From: Chersky-840 sp050011815
GTDB lineage: Bacteria; Actinomycetota; Acidimicrobiia; Acidimicrobiales; UBA8190
Reading direction: 5' to 3'
Assembly (NCBI GenBank): GCA_050011815.1
Contig: JBEKIJ010000009.1
Span: 1 to 64,000, forward strand
DNA length: 64,000 nt
Made by a program: the position numbers and the translations under genes. The notes beneath the pieces were generated by a model. The model made no database searches. It worked only from the letters and a program-made list of their open reading frames with translations, and had not been told where the DNA came from. Positions 7,252 to 15,838 of this stretch are shown here, one piece after another. Position 1 is the first letter of the stretch, and the number at the start of each line of letters is the position of its first letter.

Positions 7252-8697
7252 TCAGTTCGTAGGTTGAACAACGGGAACACTGTCAGCAAATGCCAGGCGG
7301 CGAAGAAACAGCAGACGACTATTGGGATAGCCCACTGCCGTCGGGAGATAGGCATGAAAGGCTATCCACAACTGGCCGTCTTGATCAGCAAACAATGAAG
7401 GCCCGCCAGGGCCTGCCATCCCCTCTTGCGACCCCAGAAGCGCATGAGTGAGAGGCTTGGAGCACGGTCCAATTGGGCCCTGACACGTCGCCACGCCTAT
7501 GGCGTAGTTGGCACTGTCCCAGTTGTTCGCCGAATAGAAGAGGTAATAGCGGCCCGACCACAGCAACATGGATGGACCCTCGACCACGCCACCTTCCCAG
7601 GATTGGCTGGGACGGACGAGCATTTGCGCGGCGCTGCCGGCCAGGCCAGTACCATCGGCTGTCAGCTGCGCGGACCAGATGGCCGATGGTTGACCAGTTG
7701 TCCCTTGGGACTTCCACACCAGGTACGGGGTGCCCGAAGCGTCGAGAAACGGGCTCGGGTCTATTGACCCCCCGAGATCGAGTTGACACTCGAGTGGTGC
7801 AGTCGAGTTGTCGACAAATGGTCCTTGAGGATCGGCGGCTATGGCGACCGAGATGCACTCCTTCCCTGTGGTTCCATCAACCACCGCGTAGTAGAGCACG
7901 AAGGTGCCGTTGAGCTCGAAGACGCCCGGCGCCCAGGTGTAGCCAGAGTGCGCCCACGACGCGAGGTGGGACAGGGCATCACCGTCCACGGTCCAATGGA
8001 CGAGATCAGACGACTGGATCAGTTGAACGTTGCCAGCCGCGGAGTTCGTTGCGTAGCCGTAGTAGACACTTCCGACCCGAATGACGTCGGGATCAGGAAA
8101 GTCAAAAGGGTAGACTGCCCCTCCAGTTCCCGCTTGCAAGGACTGACAGCTGCTCGACACCCCCGAGATCGAAGCGACAGCACCACTGTTGTTGCCGACG
8201 GCAATCTGATTGAGCGCCCGCTCCACTCCTCCCAGACAGGTATTGAGCTTGGCAATATCGACACCCTGGGACGCGAGGCTCTTGTTTGCGTCGGACAGGC
8301 TGGCTTGGGTAGTCGACAGGCTGGCTTTTTCCATAGCGAGCTCTTGTGAGGTGGTCGTGAGTTCCACTTGCAACGTGTCGCGCTGGCTCGTGGTCTTTCC
8401 CAGGGTGGATTCCACCGACGACAACTTTCCCACTGTGAGTGCGAGGTGTACCCGAGTGATCTGCAGCGTCGAACGAGCCTGGCGTAACTCGGATCGGACG
8501 TGTAGGTCCGCGATGATTCCAAAACCAAGCACGCCTGTTCCCACAATCGCGCTCACGAAGAGGACGATGCGTCTCGTTCGACGCGCCGGCGTTCGCCGAG
8601 GCTCGTCGTATGGGGACCGAGGAGTGTGATCTGGCCGGGAACCGAGCCGCCTGGTGCGCCGGCGAGGAGCCCCTTGTACGTCTAAAGCTCTACTCAT
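7252..8697 (-). CDS. Membrane-tethered GH43-like glycosidase with coiled-coil stalk
   Basis: A 481-residue protein: Arg-rich cytoplasmic tail (1 to 42), one membrane segment (about 43 to 63), a long Ser/Thr/Gln/Leu-rich coiled coil (about 66 to 150), then a five-bladed propeller domain of glycoside hydrolase family 43 type (about 195 to 481). Candidate catalytic residues are an Asp in DFPDPDVI (199 to 206), Asp313 in SIDPSPF and Glu373 in VVEGPSM, in the order base, pKa modulator, acid seen in GH43. This suggests an enzyme held on a stalk outside the cell and acting on arabinose- or xylose-containing glycans; substrate is a guess. Cysteines at 154, 184, 281, 304 and later could form disulphides. 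It follows the DUF5666 gene on the same strand after 227 bp without a gene. Confidence 0.82.
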   Translation of the reverse strand: MSRALDVQGAPRRRTRRLGSRPDHTPRSPYDEPRRTPARRTRRIVLFVSAIVGTGVLGFGIIADLHVRSELRQARSTLQITRVHLALTVGKLSSVESTLGKTTSQRDTLQVELTTTSQELAMEKASLSTTQASLSDANKSLASQGVDIAKLNTCLGGVERALNQIAVGNNSGAVASISGVSSSCQSLQAGTGGAVYPFDFPDPDVIRVGSVYYGYATNSAAGNVQLIQSSDLVHWTVDGDALSHLASWAHSGYTWAPGVFELNGTFVLYYAVVDGTTGKECISVAIAADPQGPFVDNSTAPLECQLDLGGSIDPSPFLDASGTPYLVWKSQGTTGQPSAIWSAQLTADGTGLAGSAAQMLVRPSQSWEGGVVEGPSMLLWSGRYYLFYSANNWDSANYAIGVATCQGPIGPCSKPLTHALLGSQEGMAGPGGPSLFADQDGQLWIAFHAYLPTAVGYPNSRLLFLRRLAFADSVPVVQPTN

Positions 8698-8924
8698 CTC
8701 TGGCGCCGCATTCGTGTTTCGTCAGTCCCCGGATGTCGTCCAGAAATCAATAGAGTCACCGTCCGGTACCTCCACAGCTCGCCTCATCGGCGAATGGTTG
8801 CACCTCCTTGACAACGCTCGGAACGACGATGTGCCCTACCCTCCCAGGCTCGTGTCGAAGTCGATTCTCGGTCCGGGTCAACGACGACAACGTCCTTGCG
8901 GGACACGATGCCGAGTCAAACCCG

Positions 8925-9581
8925 TTATCCGCCAGATCCTGGACCTGCTCCTCCACTGGCACCAGAGCCGAATCCGGGAAAGCCCGAAGAAACGCCCGCC
9001 CCCGTAGCCGACACCGATGTGGCGGTGACCGACCCATTGCTCGCCTTCGAACCCTGGACCACCACGGTGTCACCCACCTGAAGCGCCCCGAGGCTGGACT
9101 TGGCGTTCCGGCTCACCGTCGCTGAGGCACCGACGGTCACCTTCACCAGGTTGCCGCTCGAGTTCGTGACGTAGAGGGTGGAACCACTGACCGAGGTGAC
9201 TGTGCCGGTGGTGGCACCGCCGAGCCCAGATGCACCGGTGGCCCCGGCCCGACCCAGGGCCGCGAATGGCGACGTTGCCGAAGAGGCCGCGGTCGAGCCG
9301 TGGCTACGTTGGAGGGCGGCCCCACCCCACAGCCCCCCGGCCGCGATGAGCGCCGCGAAGAGCAAGACGGTCGGGATCGGCATCCTGACTCCCTTGCGCG
9401 GTCCGCGCTCGGGCCACTCATCATCGTCGCCTCCCAGAGCGTCTCTCAGTGGATCGCTCGGCCCGCCCGACGACGCGGAAATGGCCTCATGAGGGGACGA
9501 CCTGGTAAGCATGAACTCTTCGGTAACCGGCTCGATCCCCGTGGCAGACATCGAACTCCTGCTGGTTTCCATATCAGACAT
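8925..9581 (-). CDS. Membrane-anchored DUF5666-like protein
   Basis: A 218-residue protein with an acidic N-terminus, one membrane segment (about 70 to 90) and an extracytoplasmic part. Residues about 120 to 190 resemble DUF5666, a small beta-rich domain found in secreted proteins, visible as GTVTSVSGSTLYVTNSSG and VQVGDTVVVQGSKA-like strands. The end is a Gly/Ser-rich tail. Function is not known. The start lies 17 bp after the MacB-like permease stop, so it is probably the last gene of the transporter operon and may be an accessory surface protein. MSATGIEP at residue 11 is an alternative start. Confidence 0.75.
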   Translation of the reverse strand: MSDMETSRSSMSATGIEPVTEEFMLTRSSPHEAISASSGGPSDPLRDALGGDDDEWPERGPRKGVRMPIPTVLLFAALIAAGGLWGGAALQRSHGSTAASSATSPFAALGRAGATGASGLGGATTGTVTSVSGSTLYVTNSSGNLVKVTVGASATVSRNAKSSLGALQVGDTVVVQGSKASNGSVTATSVSATGAGVSSGFPGFGSGASGGAGPGSGG

Positions 9582-9598
9582 GATGTGGCCTTTCGGTC

Positions 9599-10822
9599 TT
9601 ACTCGTAGCGCAGTGCGTCGATGGGCCGAAGCGATGCGGCGCGATTGGCGGGGTAGAAGCCAAAGAACACCCCAACGGCGATCGCAACTCCGAAGGCGAG
9701 CGCGATCGAAGCAGGGGCCACCACGGGTTGGACGCCGTCGATCTTGAACCGAGCCCCGATCAAACCGATGCCGACTCCCACCGCGCCGCCGAGAAGTGAG
9801 ATCAAGACGGCTTCGATGAGAAATTGGGACAGGATGGCAAGTTTTGGAGCGCCGATGGCCTTTCGAATCCCGATCTCTCGGGTGCGCTCGGTGACACTGA
9901 CCAACATGATGTTCATGACGCCAATACCTCCGACCAAAAGGGAAATAGCCGCCACGGCCCCCAGCAACACCGTCAAGGTGCTCGTTGTCGATGTGGCGGT
10001 GGAGAGCAAGCTGGCTTGATTCAGGACTTGAAACGGAAGGTTGGCCACCGTGGTGTCATTCTGGGCGGCGAGGATGTTCTCAACTTCGTTTTGCGCCAGC
10101 GTGAGGGTCGACGAGGACTTTCCTTGGACCAGGAGCTCCGTGAAGGACTGGGACTCTCCGGTGAGTTGATCCTGGACCGCCGTATACGGAGCTATGGCCA
10201 CCGCATCCTGGTTCTGACCGGCGGTGCTCCCTTTGGAGGCAAGCACGCCCACCACGAGAAAGTTCGACGATCCCAGGGTGATCTGCTTGCCGATGGGGTT
10301 GGACCCCGTGGCAAAGAGATTGCTGGCCACAGAAGAGCCGATGTCGACCACCTGCGTATGGCGCGACACATCGGTGCTCGAGATGGCCCTCCCCGAGGCG
10401 ACGGTGTAATCGCTGGCCTTGAGATACGACGGCGTCGAACCGGTGACGGTCGTCGAGTAGGTGGCGCTCTGATAGGTGGCGGTGACCGAAGTAGACAGCA
10501 CCGGTGACACCGAGGCCACGTCGGGCGCGTTGTTGTGATCGGAGATCTTCTGGACGTCGGCGATGGTCAGACTTGCCTTCTGTGACTGAGTACCCGTGGA
10601 AGAGACCCCCGAGCCGAATCTCCCCGTATTAAACACGGTCAAGGTATTGGTCCCGAGGGCGTCGATCCGGGCCTCGACCGCCCGAGAGGAGCCCGTGCCC
10701 ACCGCCACCAAGATGATCACCGCGGAAACCCCGATCAGGACCCCGAGCATCGTCAGCAAGGAGCGCAGCTTGTTGGAGGTCACACCACCGAGTGCCATGC
10801 GCAACACGTCGCGCTGGGTCAT
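9599..10822 (-). CDS. MacB/FtsX-like ABC transporter permease
   Basis: A 407-residue protein with the MacB layout: first membrane helix near residues 20 to 45 (LLTMLGVLIGVSAVIILVAV), a large extracytoplasmic MacB_PCD-type domain (about 50 to 250), and three membrane helices at about 285 to 395 in an FtsX domain. Family marks are NKLRSLLTMLGVLIGV and VTERTREIGIRKAIGA. MacB-type transporters do not pump across the membrane directly but drive export of periplasmic or lipid substrates by mechanotransmission. Its ATG overlaps the stop of the ATPase gene (ATGA), so the two subunits are coupled. With the upstream MacA-like adaptor it forms a three-gene export system. Confidence 0.92.
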   Translation of the reverse strand: MTQRDVLRMALGGVTSNKLRSLLTMLGVLIGVSAVIILVAVGTGSSRAVEARIDALGTNTLTVFNTGRFGSGVSSTGTQSQKASLTIADVQKISDHNNAPDVASVSPVLSTSVTATYQSATYSTTVTGSTPSYLKASDYTVASGRAISSTDVSRHTQVVDIGSSVASNLFATGSNPIGKQITLGSSNFLVVGVLASKGSTAGQNQDAVAIAPYTAVQDQLTGESQSFTELLVQGKSSSTLTLAQNEVENILAAQNDTTVANLPFQVLNQASLLSTATSTTSTLTVLLGAVAAISLLVGGIGVMNIMLVSVTERTREIGIRKAIGAPKLAILSQFLIEAVLISLLGGAVGVGIGLIGARFKIDGVQPVVAPASIALAFGVAIAVGVFFGFYPANRAASLRPIDALRYE

Positions 10823-11613
10823 CGGAACACTCCGTGATCGGCTTCGGCATGGGCCACATGCGTGCTGTGTGCACCGGACGCATCTCGACGGTGATCATCG
10901 ATGATCCGTCCGTCACGAAGCTTGACGATACGCTGCGCATAAGCGGCGATGTCATCCTCGTGGGTGATCAGCACGACAGTGCGCCCCTGCGCATGCAGCG
11001 AAGCGAACACCGACATCACATCGATGCTCGACTCGGTGTCGAGGTTCCCGGTGGGCTCGTCGGCCAGGATCAGCGCCGGGTTGGTCACAATGGCCCGCGC
11101 CACTGCGGCGCGTTGCTGTTGGCCGCCGGACATCTCACTTGGGACATGGTGCGTACGCTCACCCAGCCCCACGGATCGAAGTGCTTGGACGGCCCGAGCT
11201 CGCCTTTGCTTGGGGTGCACGCCGGCATAGGTGAGAGGAAGCTCGACGTTGGCGGCGGCCGACATCCGCGGCAAGAGGTTGAAACTCTGAAAGACGAAGC
11301 CGATCTTTCGGTTCCGTATCCGAGCCAGGTCGTCGTCTTCAAGGGTGCGAACATCGACTCCGTCGAGCCAATAGTGGCCTCGGGTCGGGACGTCGAGGCA
11401 GCCCACGATGTTCATGAGGGTCGACTTTCCCGACCCCGACGTTCCCATGATGGCCACAAAGTCGCCCCGATCGATCTCGAGCGAGATACCCCGCAGCGCG
11501 TGGACGTCGGTATCGCCCATCCGGTAGCGCTTGACCACGTCACGCATGGCGATAACAGGGTGCTCGGTTCTCGGCCGGCCTCCAAGGTGCGCGTCAGCGA
11601 CTGAGGGCATCAC
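10819..11613 (-). CDS. MacB/LolD-type ABC transporter ATP-binding protein
   Basis: A 264-residue ABC ATPase of the MacB/LolD group. Visible motifs: Walker A GTSGSGKST (about 58 to 66), Q-loop VFQSFNLLPRMSA, signature MSGGQQQRAAVARAI, Walker B LILADEPTGNLD and H-loop VLITHE. The VFQSFNLLP and EPTGNLD patterns are characteristic of this subfamily. A short N-terminal extension (1 to 20) is non-conserved. ATGA overlaps on both sides tie it to the adaptor gene upstream and the permease downstream. It should power the MacB-like permease. Confidence 0.95.
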   Translation of the reverse strand: MMPSVADAHLGGRPRTEHPVIAMRDVVKRYRMGDTDVHALRGISLEIDRGDFVAIMGTSGSGKSTLMNIVGCLDVPTRGHYWLDGVDVRTLEDDDLARIRNRKIGFVFQSFNLLPRMSAAANVELPLTYAGVHPKQRRARAVQALRSVGLGERTHHVPSEMSGGQQQRAAVARAIVTNPALILADEPTGNLDTESSIDVMSVFASLHAQGRTVVLITHEDDIAAYAQRIVKLRDGRIIDDHRRDASGAHSTHVAHAEADHGVFR

Positions 11614-13484
11614 GGGATCCCGGCCCCTCCACCGGGGAAGCCACCGCCGCCACCGAATCCACCGCCGGACGAGCTAGTACCGGTGGTGCTCGACGCTGAC
11701 ACCGACGCCACGGGCTCGACGACGACTTCTCCAACGCTCACACCGCTCAGGATCTGGGTGGTCGAGTCCCCCACCAGGCCCGTCGTGACTGTCTTGACGG
11801 TCTGCTTCCCGTCGGAGAGGACGGTGACCGTCGAGATGGGACCTGTGGTGGTGATGGCTGCGCTCGGCAACTCCAAGGTGTTGCTGGCGGTCTGGACGAC
11901 GACGCTCACGTCCGCGGTCATCCCGACCTTCACGGTGGACGGCGCATTCTGCAGCACGATGGTCACGTCGTAGGTCACGACATTGCTAGTGACGGTCGAC
12001 GTGGGGGACACGGCGGTGACCGTCCCGGTGACATCGCTGTTGGGCAGGGCCGGAAGCGTGGCGGTGGCCGTCTCACCGACGGCCATCTTGGAGATGTTGG
12101 CTTCGGCGAAGCCAGCCACCACCTGGAGAGAGCCCAGATCCTCGATGGTGACGAACGCGGACGAGTCCGACGAGCTGGACGAGCCGGTAGACGCGGTGGA
12201 CGACGAACCGGTCGAACCGGTCGAAGCGGTTGACCCGGTGGAACCCGTCGACCCCGTCGACCCCGTCGACCCCGTCGACCCGGTGGAACTGGCGCTCGAT
12301 CCCGAGGCCGACGAACCCGAAGACGAACTGCCCCCGGTGACGCTGTCGCCGACAACGTCGTTCACCGAGGTCACGACCCCGCTCACAGGTGCGGTGAGGG
12401 TCGTGTCGTCGACCGCCTTCTGATCGGCAGTGACGGTGTCCTGGTCCTGGGTCACTTGCGCCTGGTCCTGGGCGATCGTAGAAGGGGTAACGACGTCCCC
12501 GGCGGTGGTCGCCGCCACACTGTCCTGCTGTGCCGTGACGGTCGCTTTGTCCTTGGTCACGGTCTGCTGGTCGGAGGCGATGTTCTGCTGGTCCACTACG
12601 CACGCACTCGCCGCTGTGCTGACGGTCTGAGCGACGCCGACGGATGTGCCGGTCGAGTTGACTGTCACCAGGCGATAGAGGTAGGTCGTATCAGGAGTCA
12701 GTCCCGTGACCGTTGCACTCACCTGGACACTGGTCGTTCCCGACCCGGCGTCAGCGCTGGGTGTCGCGGAGCTGTATGCGTCCGTGGTGCCGTACATGAA
12801 GTAGTACGTGGTGTCGATGCCGCCCGGATCGACTGTGCCAGAGAGAGTCACCGCCGTATCAGAACCGCTCGTCGTCGAGCCGGCAGTTCCAGACGACGCG
12901 GATCCAGACGAGGTAGAACCAGACGAGGTAGAACCAGACGACGCCGGGCAACCGAGAGCTTGGTCAGCAGTTAGCTTGCTTTGAGCGGTGCTGAGGTTGG
13001 TCTCGTCGGTCGCCAACTGGTTCTGATCCGATGTGAGCTGGTTCTGGGCCGATGCCAACGTCGCCTTGTTCTGGTCAATCTGCGCCGTCGTGCCTCCTTG
13101 CTGGGCGGACGAGAGGGTGTACTGGGCCGCGCTCAAGGCGGCCTGGGCCGAGGCCAGGGTTGCCTGAGCACTCGTGGGATCCAGGGTGCCAAGCGTCTGG
13201 CCGGCGGTGACGTTCTGTCCCAGCGTGACGTCAACGGCGGTCAAGGTCCCGCTCGTCTGGAAGCTGACCGAATCCGAAGTGGCCGCGCTCACGTTGCCCG
13301 AAGCCGACACGCTCGACTGCACGGTACCTCGCTGGACGGTCGCCGTTCTCGTTGTTGACGTGCTCGCCGAGGATGTCCCGTAGATCGACTCCAGGCCTAG
13401 TGTGGCCACCACGGCCACAGCTATCCCCAGGACGGCGTACCAGGCGAACGACCTGCGTCTGATCAAACGCTTGGCGAATCTCAT
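11610..13484 (-). CDS. MacA/HlyD-like adaptor with FN3-like insert and STG-rich stretch
   Basis: A 624-residue secreted, membrane-anchored adaptor. After a membrane segment (about 15 to 35) comes a lipoyl/biotinyl-like half (ASGNVSAATSDSVSFQ, about 62 to 77), a coiled-coil hairpin arm, the second lipoyl half (TLTAPVSGVVTSVND), and a beta-barrel plus membrane-proximal region. Two features are odd. The tip of the hairpin carries an inserted fibronectin-III-like domain (about 199 to 292, DTTYYFMYGTTDAY and TGLTPDTTYLYRLVTV). The second lipoyl region is followed by a low-complexity STG/SAS stretch (about 380 to 440) encoded by a 9-bp tandem repeat. It ends in a Gly/Phe-rich tail. In Gram-positives such adaptors link the MacB-type permease to the surface. 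Confidence 0.88.
   Translation of the reverse strand: MRFAKRLIRRRSFAWYAVLGIAVAVVATLGLESIYGTSSASTSTTRTATVQRGTVQSSVSASGNVSAATSDSVSFQTSGTLTAVDVTLGQNVTAGQTLGTLDPTSAQATLASAQAALSAAQYTLSSAQQGGTTAQIDQNKATLASAQNQLTSDQNQLATDETNLSTAQSKLTADQALGCPASSGSTSSGSTSSGSASSGTAGSTTSGSDTAVTLSGTVDPGGIDTTYYFMYGTTDAYSSATPSADAGSGTTSVQVSATVTGLTPDTTYLYRLVTVNSTGTSVGVAQTVSTAASACVVDQQNIASDQQTVTKDKATVTAQQDSVAATTAGDVVTPSTIAQDQAQVTQDQDTVTADQKAVDDTTLTAPVSGVVTSVNDVVGDSVTGGSSSSGSSASGSSASSTGSTGSTGSTGSTGSTGSTASTGSTGSSSTASTGSSSSSDSSAFVTIEDLGSLQVVAGFAEANISKMAVGETATATLPALPNSDVTGTVTAVSPTSTVTSNVVTYDVTIVLQNAPSTVKVGMTADVSVVVQTASNTLELPSAAITTTGPISTVTVLSDGKQTVKTVTTGLVGDSTTQILSGVSVGEVVVEPVASVSASSTTGTSSSGGGFGGGGGFPGGGAGIP
12206..12287 (-). repeat. 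Coding 9-bp minisatellite (Ser-Thr-Gly repeat)
   Basis: Tandem copies of a 9-bp unit (CCCGTCGAC on the + strand, four near-perfect in a row at about 12246 to 12281, with decayed units on both sides) encode Ser-Thr-Gly tripeptides in the adaptor protein. Because the unit is a multiple of three, copy-number changes would alter linker length without breaking the frame. Confidence 0.8.
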
Positions 13485-13530
13485 CGGATGTGCCGTCCCT
13501 TCGTGTAGCTCGTGTTGGAGATTGGCATCG

Positions 13531-14202
13531 TTAACCCGTCGTCGTCGTCGTGGTGGTGGACGAGGGTTGCAGTGCGGCGCACGCCGCCAAGGCTGCCTTG
13601 ACTGTGGGACTGGATTGATCGATCGTGGTGGACGGTGTGGATCCAGCCCCGCCTGCTGCTCCGCCCGTGGGCAACGTGACGCCGTGCAACTTCAGGCAGT
13701 TTCGATAGGCGGCGAAGGCCGAACTGTTGAACCCACCCGACCCCCCGGGGCCCCCGAAACCTCCCGAGGGTCGGAGGCTCTTACACGCAGCCGCTGCCTT
13801 TTGAAACTTCGGGTTGTTGGCGAAGTTGCCCCCGGCGGGGGCCGAGCCACCCGATCCGAAAGAGGGGGGTGTCCCACTTGGGATGCTGCCACCGCTTCCT
13901 CCGGGAGGGCCCGATCCGTTGCCGAAATTCGGAAGTGTGACGCCGTGTTGCTTCAGGCAGTTCGTATAGGCCGCCGTTGACGCCGTGCCCGACGACTTGG
14001 ACGTGGTCGAACTGGTGCTCGATCCCGCCGCTGACGAGCTGCCGCATGCGGCCAGGATGACCGGAACGCAACTGACCAAGAGCACGGCCCGGGCTGCCCT
14101 GCGCAGACTGGATGAGCGCCCGGATCGCGGTCTCGCCCCTAGGCACGCTTCAGGCGTCCCGCGAAGGTGACGCCGTCCAACAGCTTCGAATAAGTTCCTC
14201 AT
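13531..14202 (-). CDS. Lipoprotein with internally duplicated Cys motif
   Basis: A 223-residue putative lipoprotein: signal segment with lipobox LAAC ending at Cys53, a Ser/Thr-rich linker, then two related units. Unit 1 has NCLKQHGVTLP with later AAAACKSLRPS; unit 2 has NCLKLHGVTLP with AALAACAALQPS, each giving a Cys-x2-His...Cys arrangement separated by Gly/Pro/Ser-rich spacers. The end is a run of Thr. The family is not one I can name, although similar NCxRxHGVxxP proteins are common next to MacAB-like exporters in actinobacteria. It lies 46 bp upstream of the adaptor and downstream of the two-component genes, so it is probably part of the same operon. Possible roles are substrate binding or metal binding; both are guesses. 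Confidence 0.75.
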   Translation of the reverse strand: MRNLFEAVGRRHLRGTPEACLGARPRSGRSSSLRRAARAVLLVSCVPVILAACGSSSAAGSSTSSTTSKSSGTASTAAYTNCLKQHGVTLPNFGNGSGPPGGSGGSIPSGTPPSFGSGGSAPAGGNFANNPKFQKAAAACKSLRPSGGFGGPGGSGGFNSSAFAAYRNCLKLHGVTLPTGGAAGGAGSTPSTTIDQSSPTVKAALAACAALQPSSTTTTTTTG

Positions 14203-14476
14203 GGGACCAGATCATGACGATTGAACCTATGAGGACCGTGAACGCCACATGCGGGTTGTCTGTGAATACACGTTGGAAGCAGAATTCAGTCCCGTCAAGG
14301 TGGGGCGTGGAATTTTGCAGATCCAAGGACCGGCCAACAAGCGATGCCGACTCTTGGTGCACAGGTCGATCAGGCCGATGTCGTCGGCCTAGATCCCAAG
14401 GAGAACCCGGTCTCCTCTGGTCATTTGGATCTTGCCCATCGGAGGGACTTGACCTCCATAGCTCTGGTTCAATCAC

Positions 14477-15832
14477 CTAAGCGACAGGCAGGGATACCCG
14501 TACCACCGTCCCCTCGCCCGGAGCAGTGTCCATCTTGAGTTGTCCTCCGTGGGCGGCGACGATACCGGCCACGATCGGTAAACCCAAGCCAGATCCAGCC
14601 CGCGATCGGCTGGCGTCTCCCCGCCAGAAGCGATCAAAGGCATGGGCCGCGCTTTCAGCGTCCATGCCAGGTCCGGTGTCGGCCACTTCCAGTTGCACCA
14701 TGCCCGAAGAAGAAGTGGTACGTATGCTCACCGACGCGGTCGATGGAGTGTGGATGAGGGCGTTTGTGACCAGATTTGCGATCACTTGACGCAGCGCCCT
14801 TGGATCGCCCATGACGACGGCGGCAGCGTCTCCCTCGATCCGGATGTGGCGTGACGGATGAGTAGAGGAGGCGGCCAGGACGACATCGTCGACAAGCGGC
14901 ACCAGATCAACCTTGTCGCCTGCCAAAGGCTGGCCCTCGTCGAGCCGGGCCAGCGTCAACAGGTCCTCCACTAGCCCAGCCATGCGGGCGCTCTCCTGTC
15001 CGATGCGACGCACTGCGTCGTCAAATTTCGGGCCTTCTCGCAGGTGGCCCTGCTGCCACAGTTGAAGAAACCCCTGGATGGCTGACACTGGGGTTCGCAG
15101 TTCGTGTGACGCATCGGCTACGAATTGACGGAGCCGGGCTTCGAGTGCCTCTTGTTCGTCGAGCATGACGTTGAAGGCTCGAGCCAGATGCGCGGCTTCG
15201 GTACCTGAACGAGGTGATCTCATCCGCCGGGACCGAGCGCCAGCCGCAATGGAATCCGCCACCTCGGTGACTTCGGCGATCGGACGGAGGCCGAGCCGGG
15301 CCACCCAAAAAGCGGCGGCGGCGAGGACGGCTAACAAGACTGCACCTGCCGCGATGACCGCTAAGCGAAAATTTCCGGCGGTGGCATCTGCCCGCGTCAA
15401 AGACACTGCCACGAGAACCTGCTGGGTCGTCCCAGGCCGCGAGATCAGAACGGCACGCCATCTTTCTGGTCCTGACAACGAGCCTACCGTCTCCGGCCGC
15501 AGAGTGGTGTGCCCCAAAGTTGAAACAGTTCTTGGTGTACGCGGTGCGTCATTCCCAGCCAACGCAGGATCCAGCGACACGTTTCGATGACCTTTTGAGA
15601 TGATGGCGACGTAGACATCACTGAGTGTGCTGTGAGTCGCCAAAGGTGGCCGAGGCGCGAGGGAAGTACCAGGACCCCTCAAGACGGCCGCCGCGGGGAG
15701 AGCCGTTTGCAACTCTTGATCGATTTGCTGAAGCTGGGATGCCTCGACTGTCCCAATCAGGACGTATCCAGCGACTCCTAATACCGCGAGCAAGAGTCCG
15801 GCAGCGACGCAAAGCCGTAAGCGCAGGGTCAT
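14477..15832 (-). CDS. Two-component sensor histidine kinase
   Basis: A 451-residue kinase with two membrane helices (about 9 to 29 and 158 to 178), an extracytoplasmic region between them, HAMP (about 179 to 232), HisKA with FVADASHELRTPVSAIQGF (phosphorylated His243) and HATPase (N-box VIANLVTNALIH, G1 DTGPGMD, G2 GSGLGLPIV). The architecture is that of the OmpR-linked kinases. It starts 6 bp after the response regulator stop. The genes just downstream are the lipoprotein and the MacAB-like exporter, so the pair probably controls them in response to envelope stress or an antimicrobial; the signal is unknown. The 273 bp between this gene and the lipoprotein gene contain no supported gene. 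Confidence 0.93.
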   Translation of the reverse strand: MTLRLRLCVAAGLLLAVLGVAGYVLIGTVEASQLQQIDQELQTALPAAAVLRGPGTSLAPRPPLATHSTLSDVYVAIISKGHRNVSLDPALAGNDAPRTPRTVSTLGHTTLRPETVGSLSGPERWRAVLISRPGTTQQVLVAVSLTRADATAGNFRLAVIAAGAVLLAVLAAAAFWVARLGLRPIAEVTEVADSIAAGARSRRMRSPRSGTEAAHLARAFNVMLDEQEALEARLRQFVADASHELRTPVSAIQGFLQLWQQGHLREGPKFDDAVRRIGQESARMAGLVEDLLTLARLDEGQPLAGDKVDLVPLVDDVVLAASSTHPSRHIRIEGDAAAVVMGDPRALRQVIANLVTNALIHTPSTASVSIRTTSSSGMVQLEVADTGPGMDAESAAHAFDRFWRGDASRSRAGSGLGLPIVAGIVAAHGGQLKMDTAPGEGTVVRVSLPVA

Positions 15833-15838
15833 CCGCGC

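Noticed and set aside
13531..14202. Lipoprotein as a zinc-finger or thioredoxin-like protein
   Set aside because: The Cys spacing fits neither family, so function is left open.
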